Assembly (NCBI RefSeq): GCF_963455295.1
Contig: NZ_OY734020.1
Location: 1,054,001 to 1,118,000, forward strand
DNA length: 64,000 nucleotides
Direction: 5' to 3'
Source: Candidatus Thiodiazotropha sp. CDECU1
Lineage (GTDB): Bacteria > Pseudomonadota > Gammaproteobacteria > Chromatiales > Chromatiaceae
Position numbers and translations under genes: made by a program. This document shows positions 35,384 to 43,744 of this stretch, one piece after another; positions within the stretch are counted from its first letter, which is position 1, and each line of letters starts with the position of its first letter. Under the pieces are notes generated by a model that was not told the DNA's origin, made no database searches, and was given only the letters and a program-made list of their open reading frames with translations.

Positions 35384-36508
35384 ATGTCGGTGCAGAATAC
35401 CCCCGATACAACCACCAAGGAACAACCCCTGGTCTCCCACCTGATCGAATTACGCGATCGTGTATTGCGTATGGTTCTGGTTGTAATGGCGGTGTTCCTG
35501 GTGCTGTTCCCCTTCGCCAACGACCTCTACAGCGCCATTGCGGGGCCGATGCGGGCTGCACTGCCGGAAGGCAGCACGATGATCTCCACCAAGCCCATCG
35601 ACCCCTTCCTCATACCCTTTAAACTCAGTCTGCAATTGGCCATATTCATTGCAGTGCCTTTCATCCTCTATCAATTCTGGGCCTTTGTGGCACCTGGTCT
35701 CTATAAGCATGAAAAGCGGCTGGTCATACCCCTGCTGATATCCAGCACCATGCTCTTCTACCTGGGGATGGCATTTGCCTATTTCGTCGTCTTTCCTCTG
35801 GTATTCACCTTTCTCGCCGGCACCGCACCCGAGGGTGTCGAGGTGGCGACCGATATGGGTAGTTATCTCGACTTTGTAATGACCCTGTTTTTTGCCTTCG
35901 GGGTCGCATTTGAGGTGCCGATTGCGACCATCATTCTTGTCTGGATGGGGATCACCACGCCGGAAAAACTGCGCCATAAACGGCCCTTCGTGATCGTTGG
36001 CGCTTTCGTGCTCGGGATGTTTCTGACCCCACCCGATGTTATTTCGCAGACCCTGCTGGCCCTGCCCATGTGGGTCCTGTTCGAGCTGGGGCTTATCTTT
36101 TCGAAGGGTTTTGTCAATCGACGCCCGGAGACCTCCGATGATCTGCCCGATGGGGCGGTCACCGCCCAAGCCGGGGCCGGGATGGAAGGGTCTGCGGAGA
36201 AGCAGCAGGAGGATGTGGTTGGCAGTGATATCGATCCCGCGAGCGACTACGTGGATCCGGACCGTTTTGTGCCCATGACCGATGATGAGATGGAGGCGGA
36301 GATGGATGCCATAGATGCGCTCGAACAGGCGGAGGGAGATGCAGAGGTCGACAGCGTCAAGGACAAACTTGAGCAGGTCAAGGAGTACCGCGACAGCGGC
36401 GATGTGGATAGTGCGCGTGAGCTGCTGTATGAGATTCTGGAGGAGGGCAATCCGGATCAACGCCTGGTGGCGCGTAACATCCTTGCGCAACTCGATTCAG
36501 ACGACTAG
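35384..36508 (+). CDS. tatC: Twin-arginine translocase TatC with FimV-like C-terminal extension
   Basis: 374 residues, about 120 longer than usual. Residues 1-247 are a normal six-span Tat[42 protein letters not shown] and [10 protein letters not shown]. From about 248 a soluble, very acidic linker follows, ending (about 324-374) in [20 protein letters not shown] and [20 protein letters not shown]. That closely resembles the C-terminal domain of FimV, a TPR-like peptidoglycan or polar-assembly factor. The extension would be cytoplasmic. The reading frame is continuous with no sign of an error. Confidence 0.93.
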   Translation: MSVQNTPDTTTKEQPLVSHLIELRDRVLRMVLVVMAVFLVLFPFANDLYSAIAGPMRAALPEGSTMISTKPIDPFLIPFKLSLQLAIFIAVPFILYQFWAFVAPGLYKHEKRLVIPLLISSTMLFYLGMAFAYFVVFPLVFTFLAGTAPEGVEVATDMGSYLDFVMTLFFAFGVAFEVPIATIILVWMGITTPEKLRHKRPFVIVGAFVLGMFLTPPDVISQTLLALPMWVLFELGLIFSKGFVNRRPETSDDLPDGAVTAQAGAGMEGSAEKQQEDVVGSDIDPASDYVDPDRFVPMTDDEMEAEMDAIDALEQAEGDAEVDSVKDKLEQVKEYRDSGDVDSARELLYEILEEGNPDQRLVARNILAQLDSDD

Positions 36509-36606
36509 CTCTCCCCGGAACTTCCTCGATTCTCTTACCTGTGCGCTCCTGATTACCTCATAGGGCCTGTTAACACTAATCCGTGAGATTAGGTCGGTTG
36601 AGCCAA

Positions 36607-36945
36607 TCAACGATTGCGCAGACGGGTACCGTGCACCAGTGACAGGGTTATCTCCTCGGCAGAGAGTGTTGCAGCGAAATAGGTACCCGAAATCTTGGCA
36701 CTGTTGATGCTCGCGCCCTCGAGATTGGTTTCACTCAGATTGAGTCCACGCAGGTCGGCATGACGCAGATAGGCACCGGACAAATCCAGGTTTCGCGCAT
36801 CCAGATCCCTTAAATCTGTCCCTCTCAGATCGGCGTTGCGCAGGTCGCAAGGCTCACCATCCGCACGTCGTTGGTTGAATTCCTCGATTTTTCCCTGTTT
36901 AAGAAGTTGATACATGGGGTCCTCTTTCAGCTGGGGTTTCTGCAT
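36607..36945 (-). CDS. Pentapeptide repeat protein
   Basis: 112 residues. A helical N-terminus (about 1-33) precedes about nine pentapeptides of type A(D/N)LxG: CDLRNADLRGTDLRDLDARN, LDLSGAYLRHADLRGLNLSE, TNLEGASINSAKISG. These fold as a short right-handed quadrilateral beta-helix. It lacks the length of Qnr/MfpA-type gyrase-protecting proteins and the function is unknown. It converges with tatC. Confidence 0.85.
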   Translation of the reverse strand: MQKPQLKEDPMYQLLKQGKIEEFNQRRADGEPCDLRNADLRGTDLRDLDARNLDLSGAYLRHADLRGLNLSETNLEGASINSAKISGTYFAATLSAEEITLSLVHGTRLRNR

Positions 36946-37133
36946 GGATACCTCTGTCTATGTATACCGGTAGATCGTGTTGAAACAATCTCTCCATCCT
37001 GATCCTCAGGTAAAGGATAGCGAAATGTCGGGTCTATTTCCGAGCCGATCCAATATTTTAGATGTATTTATTGTTGCCATTGGTGGTTGTTGCATCTAGT
37101 ATTGATTTACTTAATACTTATCGGGCGGCTGAC

Positions 37134-38045
37134 ATGGCTGGAACACCACAGATTCATTATAAACAAAACCGGTTAAAGCAGTTGCGAGCCTTCTGTCATG
37201 CGGCTCAGACTGGATCGATCAGCGAGGCTGCTGAGAGGCTTTATCTGAGTCAACCGACTGTCTCTTTGCAGATTCAGGCCCTGGAGCGGGAACTGGAAAC
37301 GGTTCTTTTTGAGCGGAGAGGACCGAAAATCAAGCTGACCCCGGAAGGGGCGACCCTCTACAAGCTCTCACAGCCACTGGTAGAGGGGATGGATAAACTG
37401 CAGGAGACCTTTGCCGCCTCCTGTGGAAAACTCGAAAGCGGTGAACTGAATATCGCTGCGGGTGAATCAACGATTCTATACATCCTGCCTGAACCCATCC
37501 GTCGTTTTGCCGAACGCTATCCCGGGATTCGGGTAAAACTCCATAATGTGACCGGAAGGGATGGCATGGCTATGCTGAGAGCCGACAAAACGGATCTCGC
37601 AATCGGCTCAATGCTGGAAATTCCTGACGATGTGACCTACCAGCCTGTGGTCAATTATGCGCCAGTATTGATTACACCATTGGATCATCCCCTGGCAAAA
37701 AAGGAGTCGATTCAGTTACATGACATAAGCCCCTATGGGCTGATACTTCCCCCCCATCATCTGAGTACGTGGAGGATGGTGGATCTGGTGTTCAAGCAGC
37801 ACAATGCCAACTATAACGTCACCCTGGAGGCTGGCGGCTGGGAGGTAATCAAAAAATATGTAGAGATCGGTTTAGGTATATCTATCGTCACCGATGTCTG
37901 TCTTACCGGAGAAGAGCAGATCTCCACCATCCATTTGGGTGAATATTTCCCCGATCGCAGCTACGGTATCGTGTTACGCCGCGGCAAGTTTCTTTCTCCC
38001 CAGGCAAAGCGGTTTCTTGAGATTGTGAAGGAGATGTTCAAGTAG
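37134..38045 (+). CDS. LysR-type transcriptional regulator
   Basis: 303 residues from the ATG at 37134 (MAGTPQIHYKQNRLKQLRAF); the upstream ATG at 37062 adds 24 apolar residues outside the family. The N-terminal winged helix (about 14-75) reads AFCHAAQTGSISEAAERLYL then SQPTVSLQIQALERELETVL. The C-terminal effector domain (about 100-300) includes ESTILYILPEPIRRFAERYP and VEIGLGISIVTD. The inducer is not predictable; the domain recalls CysB/CbbR-type members. It is 12 bp upstream of a sigma54 activator gene and probably co-transcribed with it. Confidence 0.9.
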   Translation: MAGTPQIHYKQNRLKQLRAFCHAAQTGSISEAAERLYLSQPTVSLQIQALERELETVLFERRGPKIKLTPEGATLYKLSQPLVEGMDKLQETFAASCGKLESGELNIAAGESTILYILPEPIRRFAERYPGIRVKLHNVTGRDGMAMLRADKTDLAIGSMLEIPDDVTYQPVVNYAPVLITPLDHPLAKKESIQLHDISPYGLILPPHHLSTWRMVDLVFKQHNANYNVTLEAGGWEVIKKYVEIGLGISIVTDVCLTGEEQISTIHLGEYFPDRSYGIVLRRGKFLSPQAKRFLEIVKEMFK

Positions 38046-38057
38046 CAAGCAGCGGCC

Positions 38058-39107
38058 ATGGTCAAAGGTAGGTGCACTGTGCCAGGAAGGAAGGGTATTC
38101 CCAAGCTATTTTCCTCAATAGAAAAACTGTTCTACAATGGCCCAGGATTCGATCTGGAGATGGTTATGATAGGAAAGGCCCCTGAATTTCAGTCCTTGCT
38201 AAGGGCAATGCGTATTGTTTCTGCGACTGATGCCGCTGTACTGGTCACTGGTGAGAGTGGTACAGGTAAGGAGTTGCTGGCTCAGGCACTACATCAGAAC
38301 AGTCGTCGACGCGACAAATCCTTCATAACCGTCAACTGCGCGGCCCTACCGACACAATTGGCCGAAAGTGAGCTTTTTGGTCACCGCAAAGGCGCTTTCA
38401 CCGGTGCCTCCAGTGACAGCATTGGCAAAGTGCAGGCTGCGAATGGGGGTACCCTGTTCCTGGATGAGATCGGTGAGTTGCCGCTGGCGGTTCAGGCGAA
38501 GCTACTACGTTTTCTAGAGACGGGAGAGTGCCAAACTGTCGGTAGAGCGAATAATCAGCGAGTTGATGTACGGGTAATCGCAGCTACCAACTGTGATCTG
38601 ACCCAGTTGATCGATGAGGGGAGTTTTCGTCGGGATCTGTTTTACCGGCTCCACGTGGTACCCCTTGAATTACCACCGTTACGACAGCGTCCGGGTGATA
38701 TAAATCTGCTGCTTACCGGGCTGACAGCTGAACTTGCTGCAAATTACAAGCTTCTTCCTCCGCTCTATAGTAAGGCGGTAGTGAAGCTGCTGAACAGCTA
38801 TCACTGGCCGGGAAATGTACGGGAGCTGAAAAACTTCTCTGAGCGTATGTTGATTCTGTTTTCTGGTCGCAAAGTCGAAGTGGATAATCTACCCCAGGAG
38901 TTTCGGACACCCGCCAGCCAGCAGAATTACACCAACAATCGTTTTCTGCTACCGGATCAGGGTCTCAATATGGATGAGCTCGAGGCCAGCTTGATTGAGC
39001 AGGCCTTGGTTAAAACATTCGGCAATCGTAGCAAAGCGGCAAGGATGCTTGGACTCAGTCGCGATACGTTGCTCTACCGGATAAAAAAATACGCCATCGA
39101 AGCTTGA
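38058..39107 (+). CDS. Sigma54-dependent transcriptional activator without receiver domain
   Basis: 349 residues. There is a short N-terminus (about 36 residues; an ATG at 38166 with GGAG upstream is an equally good start). The AAA+ domain (about 37-275) has Walker A VTGESGTGKELLAQ, the sigma54-contacting GAFTGA loop intact (HRKGAFTGASSD), Walker B GGTLFLDEIGELP and the arginine-finger region FRRDLFYRLHVVPLELPPLR. A Fis-type helix-turn-helix closes it (GNRSKAARMLGLSRDTLLYR). Like PspF it has no sensor domain, so control must come from a partner, possibly the adjacent LysR protein. Confidence 0.92.
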   Translation: MVKGRCTVPGRKGIPKLFSSIEKLFYNGPGFDLEMVMIGKAPEFQSLLRAMRIVSATDAAVLVTGESGTGKELLAQALHQNSRRRDKSFITVNCAALPTQLAESELFGHRKGAFTGASSDSIGKVQAANGGTLFLDEIGELPLAVQAKLLRFLETGECQTVGRANNQRVDVRVIAATNCDLTQLIDEGSFRRDLFYRLHVVPLELPPLRQRPGDINLLLTGLTAELAANYKLLPPLYSKAVVKLLNSYHWPGNVRELKNFSERMLILFSGRKVEVDNLPQEFRTPASQQNYTNNRFLLPDQGLNMDELEASLIEQALVKTFGNRSKAARMLGLSRDTLLYRIKKYAIEA

Positions 39108-39109
39108 TG

Positions 39110-39736
39110 CTAATAGATACGGTAGCCGCCATGACGTTTTCGACTGCGATAGTCGAACAGCATGATACCGGCGATAATGCCCAGTATGAAAGTGATCCCG
39201 GCAGCAATCAGTCCCCAGTTCAGAGGGATGGCAGAGTGCATCTGATTTTGGCTATTGCGTAGAGCCTCATTCTCCTGCTGAATCCGGTCGAGAGCGGCGA
39301 CGACCCCTTCCGTGTTTGCCAGTTGGTCCTGTAATTCAGCGGTGGCCTGCTGCTCCTGATGTTTGAGATTGTCCAACTCGTTGCGGGATTTCTGTAACTT
39401 TGCTTTGCTTTGCTCCAACTCCGTGGCCAGCGCTTCATGCTGTAGTTGGAGCTCCACCAGTTGGGTGCGCGCAGGTTTCTGTTGGATAAGAAATCCGGCC
39501 TTTGTCCAGCCTTCGGTACCATCCTCGGCACGAACTTTGGCGTACAATCCCTCTTGTTCCAACAGTTCTAGTTCATCGCCACTATTTAGACGTTTTAGAA
39601 GCTTGCCCTTGGAGTTGATCAACTCATACATGGAGAGTTGCAATTCATCCGTGACGTATCTTGTCTCTGCTAGAGCGGTGTGGTTGCAAGCAATCAGGCA
39701 TAGGCCCGAAATAAAACAATTTTTAAAGTACTTCAT
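39110..39736 (-). CDS. YgiM-like SH3-domain membrane protein
   Basis: 208 residues. A signal peptide (about 1-23) is followed by a bacterial SH3 domain (about 25-88; ETRYVTDELQLSMYELINSK, then KAGFLIQQKP), a coiled coil rich in Gln/Glu/Leu (about 92-165) and a C-terminal span (LIAAGITFILGIIAGIMLF) ending in a basic tail. This is the SH3-coiled coil-TM layout of E. coli YgiM. The role is probably envelope or peptidoglycan-associated. It converges with the sigma54 activator, with 2 bp between the stops. Confidence 0.85.
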   Translation of the reverse strand: MKYFKNCFISGLCLIACNHTALAETRYVTDELQLSMYELINSKGKLLKRLNSGDELELLEQEGLYAKVRAEDGTEGWTKAGFLIQQKPARTQLVELQLQHEALATELEQSKAKLQKSRNELDNLKHQEQQATAELQDQLANTEGVVAALDRIQQENEALRNSQNQMHSAIPLNWGLIAAGITFILGIIAGIMLFDYRSRKRHGGYRIY

Positions 39737-39991
39737 TCAATCCATCCCTCGGAGAAACAGCGAGTAATGAAGATGTATGCGTGGTTGAATTCGAGTTTTT
39801 TGGTGCAAATTCTGTCCTGCAACATATTCATATATCGGCATTGAGGATAGCGAATAGAGTGAATCTATGCCAGTGTCGAATTAGTACTTTTTGACCTGGC
39901 TATCTAAAACTGGCTCATTCAGTTTTCGTTCAGCATCAGCAGCATATTCTGTATTTGAGATTTGATGAATATCGATGACAGGAGAGCTACC

Positions 39992-40402
39992 ATGAAATTT
40001 GCTAGAACAACACTGATTGCAGTATCCCTAAGCCTTGTAATGGCTGCACCTTCATTTGCCGGTAATTCGCACAGAAGTGAGTATTGTGACAATAAGAAGG
40101 TACACAAGATCGAAAAACGCTTGGATCGTCAATATCACAGAATCGAGCGAGGTATAGATAGGGACAGGTTGACCCATAAAGAAGCCAGGAAACTGAAAAA
40201 AAGATATCGCAAGGTGCGCCGCTTATCGCGGGAGTATAGGAGTGATGGCTATCTATCGAGAAGTGAGTTTAACCATTTAACACGGAAGTTAGACAAGAAC
40301 AGCCGCCTGATAAGAGAGTACATGCATAACGGTATTGACCGCTATATTGCATATCATGACGAATACTCAAGGCATCGTGACAATAAGTACTATTGGGATT
40401 GA
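39992..40402 (+). CDS. Small secreted basic protein, unknown function
   Basis: 136 residues from the ATG at 39992 (GGAGAG upstream). A signal peptide with cleavage near PSFAGN is followed by a mature chain that is rich in Arg, Lys, His and Tyr and mostly helical, with two similar halves: KIEKRLDRQYHRIERGIDRD then LTHKEARKLKKRYRKVRRLS, and a second EF-like or helix-loop unit YLSRSEFNHLTRKLDKNSRL. I do not recognise a named domain. It is probably periplasmic. A strong terminator follows 43 bp after the stop. Confidence 0.65.
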   Translation: MKFARTTLIAVSLSLVMAAPSFAGNSHRSEYCDNKKVHKIEKRLDRQYHRIERGIDRDRLTHKEARKLKKRYRKVRRLSREYRSDGYLSRSEFNHLTRKLDKNSRLIREYMHNGIDRYIAYHDEYSRHRDNKYYWD

Positions 40403-40444
40403 TAGATCTGATCACCAGGTTGGCTGGCGCTTGGAATCTGAATA

Positions 40445-40470
40445 AAATCCCGGCAGCAGCCGGGATTTTT
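40445..40470 (+). terminator. Rho-independent terminator
   Basis: AAATCCCGGC (40445-40454) pairs perfectly with GCCGGGATTT (40459-40468) around AGCA, followed by more T. It ends the small basic secreted protein gene. Confidence 0.88.
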
Positions 40471-40608
40471 AATGCTCTGGTAATCTGGCGAGGAATGCAA
40501 GGTGATATTTAAAGTGACAGGATAAATGAATTCTCTGATCTATTTGACGATTCAGCTTTGGCAGGATTGGAGTAATGGCGTTTGAATTGGCTGGTTTGTT
40601 CAAGCAGT

Positions 40609-40877
40609 CTAGTGGGCCAAGCGGGAAGTTCTGTAACTCTCAGCCAGTCCACAAGCCAAGGTGACAAGGCGTGCGAGCGCAGGACTGGCCGTAGCCAATT
40701 CAAGTGAGCACAACACGGTCAGCTTGGCTTGTGGGCTGGCCCATGGGGAGCCCCGCAAAGGGATCAATTCGGCGTTGCGCTTCTTGGAAAGGGCCTGCCA
40801 TTCCCCGCGAAGCGCGCCTTGCCTTGATCCCTTTGCGGGGCTCTGAGAATTACAGAACTTCCCGCTTGGCCCACTAG
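40609..40877. mobile_element. MITE-like element with 35-bp terminal inverted repeats
   Basis: Terminal arms 40609-40643 and 40843-40877 are complementary with one mismatch and begin CTAGTGGGCCAAGCGGGAAG. Inside are two further perfect inverted pairs: GAGCCCCGCAAAGGGATCAA (40748-40767) with its complement at 40824-40843, and CCACAAGCCAAG (near 40649) with CTTGGCTTGTGG (near 40724). It is 269 bp, has no coding capacity, and could fold into a branched cruciform. The termini include CTAG, a possible target site. Confidence 0.8.
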
Positions 40878-41113
40878 TGACACACTGTGCGATTTTATCC
40901 TCGTGATCCGGTTCCTGTTTTAATATGTCTATCAAAGATGCAGCTTCCTTGTATATTAATGATGTTCCTCCTTAGCCAGCCGAGCCCTCTGATTTATGGG
41001 TGGCTTGATATAAGGCAGATAGGTCTCCGGCCAAGTGGGATTCTCTCAATGCGGTTTCACAATTTGGTAGCATCTCAAGGCATTCATTAAGAATCAGTTG
41101 GTCCGCTTTGTTG

Positions 41114-43132
41114 TCATTCGAGATGCTGCCAAGTGCTGTCTTTCGATTGTAGATGGCTGGCCGCCTGAGTGCTATCTGACTTATACAGGTGTCCTGTCCA
41201 TTTGCTTACGATCGCATAGAGCTGGTCAGGTAGATAAGGCTTTGCCAAAAGATCCTTCATCCCTGCATTCATTACGTCCTGATGTTTTTGGGGCAAAACA
41301 TGGGCAGTGACGGCAACTATCGGTATATGCTTCGAATTTTGCATTTCACCTATTTTTCTTGCCGCCTCAATTCCGCTCATCTTAGGCATTTCAAGATCCA
41401 TCAAAATGAGATCGAAAGTATGACTGTCTATTATTTGCAAAGCCTCTAATGCGCTTGTCACGGCAACTACGGTTGCGCCTTTTTTTTGTAATAGAGTATT
41501 AGCCAATGTTAGATTTACATTGCTATCATCGACGACAAGTATGGTCAGGTTACTGAATGCTGAGCCCTCTTGAATTGGATTTTCTGCTGTTTCAGTAGCA
41601 CTTGATGCAATTGTTAATATGGTGTCAGGTTCTTTTAACGTTTTAGGCGGGCCAACGTTGATTAAAGCAGCGAAAGTCGAGCCCTCACCCGGTGTGCTAG
41701 TCAGCGTGATCTCTCCACCCATGAGATATACAAGACGCTGAGCAATAACCAAACCGAGACCGGTTCCGCCGTAGTTGCGCGTAAGTGATCCATCACACTG
41801 CTGAAATGGTTGAAATAGTTGTGAGTATTGCTGTGGGCTGATACCAATGCCTGTATCACTAACAGTAATTCTGAGTCTATATTGATCATTCTGCTGATCT
41901 ATTATATCAACCGCAATTCTAACATCGCCTTTGTCTGTGAATTTAATCGCATTACCAACGAGATTGATGAGTACTTGGCGTATCCTGGCAGGATCACCAT
42001 AGAGCATTGGTGGAACGTCTTCTGCAACGTAGGATGTAAGGGATAGTCCCTTTTCCCGTGCCTTGGGGGCAAATAACATCTCAACTCCATGGGTTAGGTT
42101 TTCGATCATGAAGTTACTGTGTTCCAAGGTGAATTTTCCTGCCTCCATCTTTGAGAAGTTTAAAATGTCATCGATAATTTCCAGCAGGCTTTGTGCGGAA
42201 CTGATAATAATATCCACATATTCAAATTGCTGGTGATTCAACTTTGATTTTTTCAGCAGATGACTGAAGCCGATAACGCCGCTCATGGGGGTACGTATTT
42301 CGTGACTCATTGTGGCTAAAAAATCACTCTTCGCTTGACTTGCTGCTTCGGCATCATTTTTTGCAGTATTTAATTCCTTGGTTCGTTCGGTGACCTGGTG
42401 TTCTAGATCTTGATGATATGCGGCAAGTTTGCTGTCATGTTTCTGGATGCGATCCAGCATGGCATTAAATCCATCGACCAGGCTTCCCAGTTCATCGTTG
42501 CTCAAGCGTCTGGCCCGATGTGAAAAGTCTCTTTTTACCGCAACCTTTTTCATAGTGCGTAGTAGTTGTCGAACTGGTTGAGAGATTACGCGCTGAAATC
42601 GATTAGAGAGCCAGAATGCAAATAGCATTGATACGATGAACACACCTAAAGCCATTAACGATTGGTGGAACAGGAGAGATCGAGCTCTGCTCATATCGCC
42701 GACAATGCGCAGCGATCCTATTGTCTCGCCGTCTAACAGGATCATCTCATTTACCGAAACCAGACTGAAATAGCCCCCAACAGAAGATTTACCATTATTA
42801 TAATCATCGTTTTCTTTTAAGTTGCTGGCCTGGTAACTGGCAAATACATCGCCGTTATTCAATAAAATCACGGCTTCGATGACATCATTTTGCGTTGATA
42901 GGGTTGCCAGTATATCACTTGCAGTATTGCGATCATTGAAGGTGATCGCTGCATTGCTGTTTGCCCCAAGTAAGAGTGCAAGGGATTGCAGGCGGGTTGC
43001 TGCTTCGCCGCGGGCGGATCTCATTTCCAGGATCATAAATAAGAGCAAGCTAAGCAAAAGAGCTGAAGCAGTTATCAGCAGAATAATGACTTCTAATTTG
43101 TGCTTTATAGAGGCATTGCGTAATAGGTTCAT
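41114..43132 (-). CDS. Hybrid sensor histidine kinase (CHASE8-HAMP-HisKA-HATPase-REC)
   Basis: 672 residues. There are two membrane spans (about 12-34 and 155-178) around a periplasmic CHASE8-like sensor (LLGANSNAAITFNDRNTASD), then HAMP (about 180-235), a coiled coil, HisKA with FLATMSHEIRTPMSGVIGF (phospho-His near 273), HATPase (GNAIKFTDKG, DTGIGISPQQ, GGTGLGLVI) and a receiver domain (about 525-645; VVDDSNVN, LILMDLEMPKMSG with phospho-acceptor Asp). It lies 2 bp after the YfiR-like gene, downstream of a TonB receptor gene; all three read leftward as one unit. Phosphotransfer target unknown. Confidence 0.92.
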   Translation of the reverse strand: MNLLRNASIKHKLEVIILLITASALLLSLLLFMILEMRSARGEAATRLQSLALLLGANSNAAITFNDRNTASDILATLSTQNDVIEAVILLNNGDVFASYQASNLKENDDYNNGKSSVGGYFSLVSVNEMILLDGETIGSLRIVGDMSRARSLLFHQSLMALGVFIVSMLFAFWLSNRFQRVISQPVRQLLRTMKKVAVKRDFSHRARRLSNDELGSLVDGFNAMLDRIQKHDSKLAAYHQDLEHQVTERTKELNTAKNDAEAASQAKSDFLATMSHEIRTPMSGVIGFSHLLKKSKLNHQQFEYVDIIISSAQSLLEIIDDILNFSKMEAGKFTLEHSNFMIENLTHGVEMLFAPKAREKGLSLTSYVAEDVPPMLYGDPARIRQVLINLVGNAIKFTDKGDVRIAVDIIDQQNDQYRLRITVSDTGIGISPQQYSQLFQPFQQCDGSLTRNYGGTGLGLVIAQRLVYLMGGEITLTSTPGEGSTFAALINVGPPKTLKEPDTILTIASSATETAENPIQEGSAFSNLTILVVDDSNVNLTLANTLLQKKGATVVAVTSALEALQIIDSHTFDLILMDLEMPKMSGIEAARKIGEMQNSKHIPIVAVTAHVLPQKHQDVMNAGMKDLLAKPYLPDQLYAIVSKWTGHLYKSDSTQAASHLQSKDSTWQHLE

Positions 43133-43134
43133 GA

Positions 43135-43680
43135 TTACTTCTGCCTGTCGACAATAATAGCCAGTTTGAGTAATCGAGAGCTGAGATCCAGTCCTGCCTG
43201 GCGTGTGATTTGAAGATTGATTTTGAATTTTATTCGACCCTCACTACGATACAGCTCAATCATTCCTCCTGATTTGGAAAAATCCGATATTTCACTAATA
43301 GTCAGTACTGGCATGTCATGGAGTGATTTGCAGATCTCTAGTGCCTTATCCTGTAGTGATTTTGCAAGATACAGAACATGGCAGGAGCTGAGTTTTGATC
43401 TACTGTGTCTTCGTTCGATTACAACCAGACGATCTCTCAGTGTCCTGCCGTGGAGCCCGACAAGCGTCTCTGTCAGTTCGTCATCACCAATGGAACATAT
43501 TTTAATAGCTGGATCCTGTTCATTCCATGCCTCCTCTGGCCAACGTGAAAATTTTACAAAGTTATAGATAAATACCGCTTTTAGCAGATTTACTTCGCTT
43601 TGTTGCTGTTTTGCAAAAGTCGCAAACGATAAGCAACATAGCAGGATTAATGTTATATGAGTCAACTGCCTTGTTGTCAC
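43135..43680 (-). CDS. YfiR-family (DUF4154) periplasmic protein
   Basis: 181 residues. A signal peptide (about 1-23) is followed by the YfiR domain: EVNLLKAVFIYNFVKFSRWP, KICSIGDDELTETL, CHVLYLAKS, VLTISEISDFSKSGGMIELY and FKINLQITRQAGLDLSSRLLKLA, with the terminal residues typical of the family. In Pseudomonas YfiR restrains the diguanylate cyclase YfiN; related proteins beside sensor kinases are thought to modulate them. Its position between a TonB receptor and a CHASE8 kinase suggests it relays a periplasmic signal to that kinase. Confidence 0.9.
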   Translation of the reverse strand: MTTRQLTHITLILLCCLSFATFAKQQQSEVNLLKAVFIYNFVKFSRWPEEAWNEQDPAIKICSIGDDELTETLVGLHGRTLRDRLVVIERRHSRSKLSSCHVLYLAKSLQDKALEICKSLHDMPVLTISEISDFSKSGGMIELYRSEGRIKFKINLQITRQAGLDLSSRLLKLAIIVDRQK

Positions 43681-43744
43681 GTCCGTCTATCCAATCCACA
43701 TATGCCTTTAAGGCAACTCGGTTTGTTTGTTCATTTGTTTACGG

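Larger units (their letters stand above)
40403..41113. other. 711-bp region without genes
   Basis: It holds the terminator of the small basic protein gene (40445-40470), a 269-bp MITE-like element (40609-40877), and about 230 bp (40878-41113) ahead of the sensor kinase stop in which I see nothing supportable. Confidence 0.6.

Noticed and set aside
35450-36490. 346-codon minus-strand ORF opposite tatC
   Set aside because: Antisense of TatC, which is unmistakable; the long frame is a composition effect.
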